Below are positions 42,627-54,600 of a DNA stretch of 64,000 nt, one piece after another. Every line of letters begins with the position of its first letter. Position 1 is the first letter of the stretch. Origin of the DNA: Aplysia californica (taxonomy: Eukaryota > Mollusca > Gastropoda > Aplysiida > Aplysiidae). The notes beneath the pieces were generated by a model that saw nothing but the letters and a program-made list of their open reading frames with translations, was not told where the DNA came from and made no database searches. Position numbers and translations under genes: made by a program. The stretch lies in contig NW_004797272.1 in NCBI RefSeq assembly GCF_000002075.1, positions 4,127,839 through 4,191,838 of the forward strand. Direction: 5' to 3'.

Positions 42627-45600
42627 ACATCCCCCCTCCCTCCCTCCTTCCCTCTCTCTCCCCTCCTTTCCTTTCTCTCCCCTCCTTCCCTCACTCCCTA
42701 TAAATGCCTGATTCAATGACTGAAGTCCTGTAGCTCTTAGACTTCCTTTTACTTGACAAGTAAAAACCAGTTGCCCATTGTCTTTGGTGGAAGGGTTAGT
42801 TACTATTTCAATATACTTGTTACTTTTGCTGCCGGCTTTCCTTCTTATTTAACAATTTCAAGTTTGAGGCAAGATATAACAAAAACAGGAAGAATGGAAT
42901 TATGTTCACCACTGACGTGAAAGAATGGCATTTTCAGATATTTATGATCAGATTTCTCCCCTTTGGCTCCCTTCAATCATTGCAAAACAAATGTAATCAT
43001 TTGTCAGATAGTTTTCCTCTTGAACATAATGCAAAAAGGATTTATGTTATAAGCAGTTCTGTATTATGTTATGAACTTGTACAAAAAGGATTTACTTTAT
43101 ATGAAGTTACACTGTTCTTGCATGCAAAAAACATGAGTTTGAGTCTCATATGGACAAGATACACGACACCTCATTGAGCATCTACTTCTGTCCTTTGGAA
43201 TTTTTCACCCGCAACCTGGATTGGTCCTGACAGTCAGGGTTGAAGTAGACCACCTCCTAAATAGTCTGAAATTTGTTGTGAGCATTTTGAACACTTGTTA
43301 CTTGGACATTTGATCTAAAGTGTATTGATGTGAGCATTTCACACCTCCTCAAATCTGTTATGTCTGTACAGAACCAAGTGCTCTGCCTAGGTTAAAACTT
43401 TTTCCAAGAGTAATAATAATAATAAAAATGATAATAAATGGCATTTGTATAGCGCATCTCCCTGCTCGAAAGCAGGCTCTATGCCCTTTACACTATATTA
43501 TTATTTAATAGGATGATAGTTTTCCTCATGACAAATATACTCCCTAAATACCCGCGTCCATGAAATATTTAGCTTAGAGCCCAGTTCATCGAATTGATTG
43601 CAATGTAATGAGTAAAATGAAAGGATGTTTATAATTCAATCTGTGTTATTTGTATCCCATCCAGAGCCTTTCGAGTCAGACTCAAGCCATGAGCACAGTC
43701 ATGGAGGATCTCACCAACATTACTTATCCGTCATATCGTGCTTTCTCCAGCTCGCCAAATACAGAGAGTGTTCTTCTCTTCATCTCTTCTTTAACGAGGT
43801 AGGGAATACAGAACAAAACGTACTGGTGTCTGTAGTGAGGTGGTTACGTGCGCTGCGTTGTTTTCGAGGTTCATACAGGGAGAAATTTTATGGAGTCTCT
43901 CCATCTTTCTGCTGAGGCAATGTATCCCTCTCAGCCCAGGTTGGCCCTGCCTACCTCTTAAATGATCTTGGTTGTGTTGGTTGGTGCGTAAGACACCCAC
44001 TTTAAGTATTTGGGGGTTGGCGGGGGGAACATCTTTGAGAAAGGGGAAATTATGGTTTTGGTTGGGATGAACACTGTCCTTAGATTATTTTAGGTTGTTA
44101 TGCTCAACTTTCTTTTTTCTCTTCTGGCATAAAATCTTTTGTGTGCATGCAGAGTACTTAAAACAAAAATGCACATAACTTAAGACCGTCACAAAATTTT
44201 AAAAATCTACACATAATTTTTTTTTGTTTTCTTCACTTACAGCATTTTGTCAGTATGCTAGTAATAAATCATATTGTATACATATAAGTTCAACTTTTTT
44301 CCAAGCCTTTGTTGTGGTCTTAATGTTAATAACTTCCCTGTTTTCTTGGAAATAAAAGCACAACTATTTTTAAAAGCCACTTTAATGGTCTTAGTATTAA
44401 TACCTTGCTCTTTCTCTGAAACATAAACCTTCAATGTCGGTGGCTGGCGGGTGCTCTGGTGTGGTTTGCTCCTATTTTCTATCAAACATCTGTCGTCCTT
44501 ATCTCCCCTCCTTTTTTTGTGTATATAACTCTCTTGTAACACATAATCTATTCTTCGGCTCTTATATGACCTTATTGTGTTGCAAGTGCCGTAAAACTCT
44601 TACTAAAACTAAAAAGCCTTCAACCTTTTTCGTAAACCTCTGTAATAGTCTTACTATCTTACTACACATATTGATGTCACACCCTTTCTCTTCCTCCTCC
44701 CCCCCCCCCCCCCCCCCCCCCAAGGATAAATCTGGAAGTTGAACTACTTCAAAGAGGAGGTAACCTTGTGTCCGCTCCTACATCGAGTGCCATCAAGAAA
44801 CACTGTTTTTGTGAGTTTAGTTAAAAGCTGTCGTATGATCATTGTGTTGTCATATTTTTCTGGCATTTTGTCACAGATTTCATTATATAAAGGATTGGGC
44901 TTAGGGATGTGATCACAAGGTGGTTGAGATGTGAAGTGCAGTGTATAAGCTCCACATAATTGCTGTCTATGTTATTCAATTTGGGATTTAAACAATTTTT
45001 TAGACTCCACGTTATAGTTGTTTTCATTCCATGGTTGGTACAAGGGTTTAGAGGATTCCAGTGGTATGATCATGATTTGGGTGATAATGATAATTGCTAT
45101 GATGTCTTTACCCAGAAAGTGACTGAACATGCCTGCATTTAAAAGTTGGATCTTCTTTGCCCCACTTTTGGCACCATAGGAAAGAAAAAGAGACCGTTTT
45201 GTGTGTGTGTGTGTGTGGGTGCTTGTGTGTGTGGGTGTATCGAGAGGAGATTCATGAATTTTAGGCTTGTTTGTTGCAGTGTGTTTATTATCGAGAGAGG
45301 GACAGAGGGGAGGATTGAGAGGAGAGAGCGAAAGCGAAGCACTTTGACTTAACATGAACTCTGTACTGATTGTTTATTTTTTCCAGTGCCTCTTTTCCAA
45401 GTGTTGAGCCTGCATAGTAAGGTGTTGGTGTCGTCCAGTACCTACATAGATTTGCTGTCTAACATCACAGGAAAGAAGTGTGGTGGTGAATCTGACAGGT
45501 AAGATATATAATATACTCATAGCGCCTGTTCATTTTCATGTTTGTTCCCGCCCGTTCCTACTCAAGGCTCACACGTGTTCTCCCTCAGTTTTTGTCATAA

Positions 45601-48600
45601 AAAAGTGAATGATAGCTGCTATTGAAAAGTATGCAAAAGATATTAAAAGTGAATAATTGCTGAATTTTGTGTACTGGAGAGGTTGAAACTGTTATTGAGA
45701 GGATGATTTGTGAAGATGTAAACCTGCCTTTGTATATTATTATTGTGTTATTGAAGTATGGTTTCCATCATGATACAACTTTCATAGTCGTTATTATTTT
45801 TTTTAGAATTAAAGACTTTGTGCATCAGTCTACTTTTACTTCCATGTTGCATGTGTACTGATGTGTGCGGTGCTAATAGGATTCTTTTGTCATCTCAGGG
45901 TGCATATTCATTATTGCTTTCTCATTTGTCCTTCCAGCATCAAATGTGCTGGCTTATTATATTACTGTACAACAGGGAATGAAGTAGCTGTTAATATTTT
46001 AAGCCCCAGTCCACACTTTTTAAATCAACGCGAGCTGCTTTGATCGTGTTTGTCGGGGTGAACCCGAGTTGAGACGGATAAAACATTCTGACAGAAAGAC
46101 AGATACTCAACACCCCCCCCCCCCCCTCAAAAAAAAAAAACGGTCCTAACTTAGAAATAGAATTTAATCTTCTGCATGGGATGGTCAAGAGCCTAACTGC
46201 TTTACCAGAGATGCTGGTAAACTAAGAATGGAAAATTAAGAAGTCCAGGCAGGAGTTGATTGCTTCGAGTGGTTTGACTGTTCTATTCTCCTTAGTTTTT
46301 TAGTTTTAGAATAGGGTTTACGGTGCTCGCAACTGCATAAGGTCATATGAGCGCCAGAAGGTTAGAGGTGTTACAAGAATGTAACAAACAAAAAAGAAAA
46401 AGGGGAGAAAAGGACGATAGATGTTTGATAGGAAAGAAGAAGCAGACCACACCAGAGCACCCGCCAACCACCCACATTCTATTCTCCAGTGTGTCTGTCT
46501 CTGAGAGACAAGTGCCCCTGCTGTTGAAAGACCCTTTGAGCCTCCTTGTCCAGTTTGTTTTAACCTTGTCACATGCTATGGAGCCTGGTAAGATGGTGGT
46601 GTGCTTGTGATATGTTTTTTAGTGTTTGTGTTTCTGACCTTCTAATAAAAAGTTGTGTAATTTTGCTCTAACGTTTCGATGGTGTCCGGCACTATTGGGC
46701 CAACTCTAAAATTTTCTAAAATATTTTTAAAATTTTTTACCACGTTGTAAAGCAGGATCAAATATATCATCTAAAAAAATGGTGTAAACGTTAAGAGAAA
46801 TAGAAATGCATGAAACATCGACTCGAAAGTTGAGTTGAAGTGGTCTTTGAAAGTTTAATTTAACCGTTTTTAACTGCTCCAGTAAAGTAGGCTTAAATGG
46901 CTCAATGGTCCATGTGTGTTTGACACTAAAATTATTGGAATGTCTCTTTGAAACTATGTTTCTTAATTCCACTCTATTTTTATCAAATGTCCATGAGAAA
47001 GTTCTGAACTGCACTACTGTTCCAATGACTGCACTATAGCAGGGGTCAAAGAGATGATTTTCTACCCCACCAAATCTATTTTGTGTTAAATTGTCTGAAC
47101 CAGTATTATATTTCTACAAAGAATACTAAGACTTACTATGTGAAGTTATACCCAGGTTCACTAGAAATAGGTGCTTTTTTTTTCATCACAAGAACGTTTC
47201 GCTGCCCATTGCTAGATTTGTCACAGAACTTATACACTTGTACAAGATACAACTAACTGCTTTTGGTTCACCTGTCATTGTTTCCAAGATTTGGCAGGCT
47301 TGAATCTTCTTTTCTTGTTGAAAAATTTTTTGAGGGACAGAGATTTCAGGGACCACAAGTGAGTCAGGGTACATTCACTTTGCCCCCATGGGACACTGAT
47401 CGACGACCGTAAGAAACCGTCCCTTTTCCCCCCCACGGGACAGCGATCAGCCACAGTGTAATATAGCAACAAAAACGTTGTAGGAATTAACTTTCTTTAG
47501 ACATGCGCACTTGTTTGGCTCATTGTTGTAGTTTTCCCTTCAGGTTCTATCTTTTACAAGTCACAATGAAGACCTTTCTGTTCAAACCCTATCATAAGGT
47601 TTGCTTGCAAAATGCGAGTAGGACTTAAGAAGCAAAATCCTGTGATTGATCACACCATTTATGAGGAATAATCGAGACAATAGTTTTATTATGTGAATGG
47701 CAGTCTCCCTCACTTTCTTTAACTACAGAATATTTGCAATGGTTAGTGGCTAGAATTTCACCAACTCCCTCAGAGGCAATGTGTTCTGAAAAGTTGTTTT
47801 CACAGGAGGGAAAAAATGGATACGCTGTCTTTGTCACAAATCTAAAGTACGTCATATTCTTGAAAAAGAAGTAATGTTTATGACTTAAGGATTTTTTTGT
47901 ATTAAAAGTAAAGAATGAAGGGTTATAGTGTCATGCAGAATTATTACACAGCAGTAATCAATGCTTTTCAGAGGGCGCTTTAGTGCTGTAGATTTAATGT
48001 GACACAAAGAGCTTTTATCAGTCTATTATATTGCATTTTAGAAGTCCAACACTGGACAGGAGTTCTTCCTATTTAAAAATTTATGTACATGTCTTCTTTT
48101 TTTTTTAAGATAAAGCACAATGAGGAACAGTGTTCATATGAAAAAGAAATATAGTATTCTGTAGCTACTTGACCCTATTGTTGAACCCCTCAATGTTATA
48201 CTATGAGTCTTTCTTATAACCATATGAGTGGCTCTTATTTTGCCATCAATTTATATGTGGTGATTTTTTTTCAAAGATTTTGTTTCATGCTATTCATTAT
48301 TCATGTAAAATCTCAGATTCCGTGAGAGAAGAAAGAAATCTCCAACAGTTATTAACTCTGTTAAGCATGTTAAGATATTTCTTGGGTCCTTGAGTGATGA
48401 GCATAGTATTTATCACTTGTTGATTTTGGTCATAGAGACAATCCTAGAGACAGCTTGCTAAATGTGAGCAATGTTCCTATCTTGAAAATAAAAGAATTAA
48501 GTCAGTCCATATGTGAAATGAGCAAGTTTTGTTATCTAAGAGAACCCCAAGATTCACATAATTTTAAAGAAAAGAAAAAAAACAACAGCGATGTTTTGTC

Positions 48601-51600
48601 AAATGTATCATAAATTCTGTTTTTCAGATAGTTATATTATTTTCTTTATCAAACAGAACATCTAGACTTCTTAATTCAGATGTTGTACAACATGGTGTAT
48701 GTCCAAGCCTTGGTGTATCTGAGTCTGAAGTTCTCAAGCGAGGAGCGAGATGCGTGGCGCAGGAAAGGAAGACAGGTAGACCAAGTTCTTTTGTTATGTT
48801 CCACACTTAGGTTGTTTGTTAGTATAAATTTCATTTGCAATGGCAGTGATAATGATTAATTTTCAAGTGGAAGTGGGTGGGTTTTTTCTGTTGTCTTGTG
48901 TATATTTAGGATTATTTTATTTAGTAAATTAGATCTCAACATGTTTCCTTGTCAAAATGGACTGTTTGAGAAATAATACCTTAAGTAAACTTATGAGCAA
49001 CATAATAATGTCTATTTGTTTTAATGATCTTTCAGAGTCAAGTGTTTACCATGGAAGGTCTGCTGAGCCTGGTGATTAATTGGCTTTCCCGAACCACTCT
49101 TTATGAGGAGGATAGCAGCTCATGCAAACTCCCTGCTGTGAGTGTTGGCAATGGTTTTGATTAACAGTCTGTGAAGGTCCAAATTAAGGCTTTTGATCTT
49201 GTTTTTTATTTCTGTTTATTTCTTTTGTAAAATTATTTACAATTTTCTTCCTTTCTTTCATCAGTGCATTTCCAAAAAGCCTTCAGTTCCTTTATTATTT
49301 TTGCTCTAAGCTGGTGAGATTCATGGTTTTCCATGTTTACAAAAAGAGCACATTCGGGAGGGGGGGGGGGGGGGAATCTGTCACTCTAGCATAGACGCTA
49401 AAAATTTTTTACAAAAGTTGCTTTGTTTTCAGCTACATTCAACATGGTATGCAAATCACTCTTTCCCAAAGGCTGAGCTAGACTTCAGAGACAAGTTGTT
49501 ATGATTCAGAGATTGTTTCTGTAGTGTCATATTGCAGGCATAGAAGGTTTTGAGCAGCAGGTAGTCTGAGAAGTAGAACAAAGAAAAAGAAATTGTTCAA
49601 GTATTGTTTGGGCTATTAATGCCTTCACTACTAGGCTGGCAACTTTGGTAATGGAGCAGGTCTTTGAGTCAAAGTGCTGGAAATGGTTTTTAATAATGCC
49701 AATAATAAAAAATCAACCATGGAAAATTATGTTGTAAACAGTGAAATTCATGTAGGGCTGGAATGCACTTCTGTTTCACAAAAAAATGAACTGAAACCGT
49801 GTCTGGTTAGGCAGCGAAGGGGTTAAGAATTATGTGAAGTTGGTAAACACATTGTCCGGTATAAATTTTTCTTCTGATGGACAGCAATTGCATACTGTGA
49901 ACTAGTTCCTTCTCTTTTCGTTATTAGCTTAAGAACTCAATATTCATACTCCTCTAAACGTGTATTTATCCCTTCTTTACCCTAAAATCCCCTCTTCCAA
50001 ACTATTTCCCTTGTCTAAGGTAGAAGTTTGCTCAAAGTGAACTTCTCATTTGGCTCAGTCATGTTTCTGGTGTAGAAGTGTAGAACTTTTTTTTGGGATG
50101 TTAGTAATAGTTTCGGAATGCCATTATCTCCCAAGTAAAGAGTTACCCTGCTCATAAAATGTGTCTGTGTGAATTGAATGCGTTCTTGGCTTGCGGGTGG
50201 TTAGAAAGCGCCTCTGGCATGTCCTATTTCTTAACTTTCCATCTATTTTTTCTGTCTGTCTGTCTTACTTTTTCCCAGCGCCAAATGACCATTATTGTGT
50301 CGATGTGTTTCTGTTTACTAAAACAAACAAATGACCGTACTTTTTGTCGACAGATATGTCAGAGTGTGTGGTCCCCTCAGAGTGTGGAGCAAACAGTACA
50401 AGAGTTTTGTCTTCCTTTCTTGCGGGTCTGCAGTCTGCTCAAGCAGCATCTGTTCGACACCACAATCCCCACTTTGGAGGTACTGCTTTTGTTCTTTGCT
50501 GTAGTGTGCAAATATTTTGGGGGGTGGGGAGGGGGGGGGGGTAGATTTGTACTATGAGCCATTCAGTTTTTTTTCTCACATCCTTTTTTTTTTTTAAATT
50601 CTGCCCTTCATATTGTATTTTTACCTCAGTTGAAAACTGTGGCCTTTACCTGAATTGCAAACCCATCTCTGTATTGGCTGGGGAACACGCTCAGAATTTT
50701 ATTCTCTAGAGCTTTCGGGATAGTAACAAGGACCGGGGGGAGGGGCGCTCTTGTGGTCTGGAGTTTATGGTGTTTGCCTCTCATTCAATAGGTCCCGAGT
50801 TTTGAAACGTGACAGCAGCAGAACATTTCATTCTCTAAAATGTTCTCCTTTCACCTCCTTTCCTGCTCTCGAACCATTCCACTTCATCATAAAACTTTCA
50901 AAGTTCTTCTGGAGTGTTAACCTACACCTCTCCACTTAATGCCAAAACCATCCAGTTCAGATATAGACATTTAAGAATAACTACCATGACACAGATTGTG
51001 CATTGTATCTTCTTAAGACCCATAAATTTGTCAGAGACTCAAAATAAAGTGAGACCTGAACTTCTGGATGTACATGAAGGAAATAGATAACATATTTTGT
51101 AACTTGATAACAACCATTTTGAAATGAAGCCGGCCCGCCCTATTTTTTTTCTTTTGTCAGATCATTTTGCTTTGTTTTTATTTATTACAGCAATTGTTTC
51201 ACAGATCTTTCTTATTTGTCAGCTCAGGTGGGTGGTTGGAGGGCACTACTTGTAGGTCTCACATCTGTTGTATAAACCTTTTTGTCTTGCTTTTTCCTTA
51301 ACATAAAAAGACAATTATTGTGTCACTGTGCTTCTCTTTTACTCAAACTCAGTGGCTCAGTGAGCAGTGAGTTCAGACTCAAGTAATGTCAAGCTAGTAT
51401 CGGTGATACAGGGTTTAGATGGGTGGTCACTGGCGTGTGTCCTTGAGCAAGACGCGACAACCCTAGCTCAAAATACAGGGCGCTGCACAGTTGCGACTGG
51501 CAATGGCATGGTTGTAAATTGTTCTGTACTGGTGTAATATTTGTATTTGTGTATGTATTTGTGTATGTATGTATGTATGTATGTATGTATGTATACCATT

Positions 51601-54600
51601 GTAAACCAAATTGTCCTTCTGGGATCAGTACATGTGTAATTTATTTTTTAATTCTTATTAATTTACAGGGACAAAGCGAGTTTCTCTTGCTGGCTTCGTA
51701 CTTGAATTTATGGCAGCCCGGTACCAGGGTTGACGAGACTTCCAGCAGCACGTCATGTGTACAGTGGGTTGTTGATGAGCCGCACACACTGGTTCGAGGC
51801 TGGTGTAATCACATTGCGGATTTAATCAACTCCCATGTACAAGATTCAAAGGTTGGTTCTTTTCTTATGCGATAGAGCTAAAAAAAAACACACAAAAGTT
51901 TTGTTCTTTTTTTAAGCAATGGTGCTAAAGATACCAAGGTTGTGTTTTCTAAAGCAACAGAGCTGAAGTAACAAAGGTTGCTTCTTTTCATAAGCAATAG
52001 AGCTATAGAAATGAAGGTTGCTGGGTTTTTTTAAGCAATTAAGACAGTAGGTCACATCACTTTGACATGCAGTTTTGTTGCAATTTTGTCGTAGAAAACT
52101 TCAGTCAGTCAGGTAAAATAAGACGTAATGTAGGGTTACTTTCAGCTATCGTTGTTTTATTCAAGTGAATCTGCCAGAGCTTTGGAGAAGTTAATAATGA
52201 ATGATGAAACTGAAGGTGGTGTCTCTCCTTTTCCTCCTGCCTCTTAAAGCAAAGGAGAAAAAAAATTAGCGATAAAGTTTAACTCTCCAGGGTCTTAATA
52301 AAAGGTCGTTATACACAGTATCATTATAATAGGGGGTTTCACGAAAAAATACAAAAACGATTAATTTGACCAAAATATATGTCACTAGATAGAGCTAAAG
52401 GAGCTGAGAAAAACAAAAACAAAACTGCATGAAGATTGGATAAACGGTTGAAAAGTTATGCAAGTTTTTTGTTGTTGTGAATTTGGGCATTTTTCGGGGA
52501 TAATTAATTACTTACATAAATAGACAAGAGGATGGCACCAAAATGTGCGAAATTAGGCATGAGAAAGACAACTTAGCAACAGTTTTCCTTAGTTCAAAGA
52601 AAAAGTTGCTTGTTAAACATATGATAATCAAACATTTCCAGAAAGGTTATGCAATTGCCTACATGATAAACACTGTATTACGTAATGTGCAAAGTCATGT
52701 GACCAAATATGGCCGCCAATATGGCCGCCATTGACGAAACGCGCAACTGATTTTGACTTAAAAGTGACATAACATTAATGTTTTAAGTCAAAAGTGTACA
52801 ACAGTATATATTTTCTTAATCAGCACGACTAGGCGCATCTTACGAACTTTAAAAAAAGCAATAATAAATCCATTTTATTTTTAAAAAATCATATTTCACC
52901 CCAAAAAAATGAATGTAGTTGGGTACGGAAAACACGAACACTGAAAACTGAAAATCATGAATAGGTCGTACAAATTGTCATTCCCTGACTGATATCTCTT
53001 CAATACTTCATCACCTTTAGCCCTTAACCCGAATTATGGATGTGTCGCAGACGTGTGTCATCTCCTGATGTATTTAAATTATTCGTGCCTGACTTTAGTG
53101 ATTTTGAATCTAATTCCCAAATGCCAACAGTCTTGAGCAAAAGTATACATTCTTTACATCGGCAAAAAGTGATGCATCCAATGAAAGAGCATACAACCAA
53201 AGAACAGATGGATACAGAGGAAGAGAACCAGCGTCTGTGGTATAGCAATTAAGAGCTTCGCTTTCATAAGAAGGAAATCTAGTGTTGACTCCCAAGAGGG
53301 GAGAAAATTGTTATCTATACTCTTCAAAAAAAAGAAAAGCTTAACCAAGTGCTTGTGTTTTCGTGATAATAAAATATGTAAAGATGAGGTTTTGTGCATG
53401 CTAGTTTTTTTCACACATATCTTGAACTTTTCACAACAAAATTCATTGTTTACTCACAGTCACAGGTAGGCACAGCCTAAACTGTTGAATTGTGTGATTA
53501 TTGAGTGTTAAAAAGCTCACAACTTGTCTAATTTTGTGAGTAGTCGAACGAAATTTGGCGTGTGAGTTTATTCACTGGACGGCTCTAAAATGGCCGAAAA
53601 AATGGTTTGTCTGTTCAGCGATGCTACGACTAACGATAGAAGAGTGAAACCAGGCTATTGGACGCTTGCAAGCCGGAGAAAGTCTAACTGATGTTGTCAC
53701 ACATTTCAAAGTCTACCATCAGCCGAATTTTTGCAAGGTTTCACCAGTCCAACTCCACTGCCGATTAACCGAAAAGTGGACAGCCAAGCGCAACAACTCG
53801 AGCCCAGGATCGCTTTATTCAGCTTCATCACCTGCGGGATCGTTTTGTGCCTGCCTTTTTAACGGCCCAAGCGCTTCGGAATGTCATCAGAATTTCCGAC
53901 CAGACAGTACGCAATCGACTCCGAGAAAGAGGGCTCCACGCATATCGACCTTTAAGTTTAAGAACATTGTTGACGGACCGGCATCGCCAACAGCGACAAC
54001 AATGGGTCACTCAGCACGTCAACTGGAAGCTACAGAACTGGTGGCACGTATGGTTCGGTGATGAATCCAATTTTCTCATCTCTCGACACGACAGACGACG
54101 TCGAGTTTACCGACATCGAAATGAGAGGTTCGCAACTAGATGCACCTCCCAGGCCTTATCACATGGTGGTGGCAGTGTGATAGTGTGGGTAGCAATCAGC
54201 CACACTCGCAGGAGCAACCTGGTGAGAGTACAAGGTAATGTGGCAGCCCAGGCCTACATCAACAACGTTCTCCTACCACATGCCCTTCCATTGCTTCAAC
54301 AACCAGGGGCAATCTTCCGGAGGACAATGCCAGACCGCTTACTGCCAGAGTAGATGACTAGAGACTTTCTGGTTAGAAACAATATCCAGACACTCCCATG
54401 GCCTTCAAATTCACCGAATATGAACGCTATAGAACACATTAAGGATGCTTTGGACAGACGTCTCCGGAACAGAGTTGTCGCCCCTGCCACTCCTGATGAA
54501 CTGTTTACCGCCTTGGATGAAGAGTGGAGGGCAATACCACTCCCCAACATTCGTCGTCTCATCACCTCCATGCCCAGAAGATGTCAAGCGGTACTCCAGT

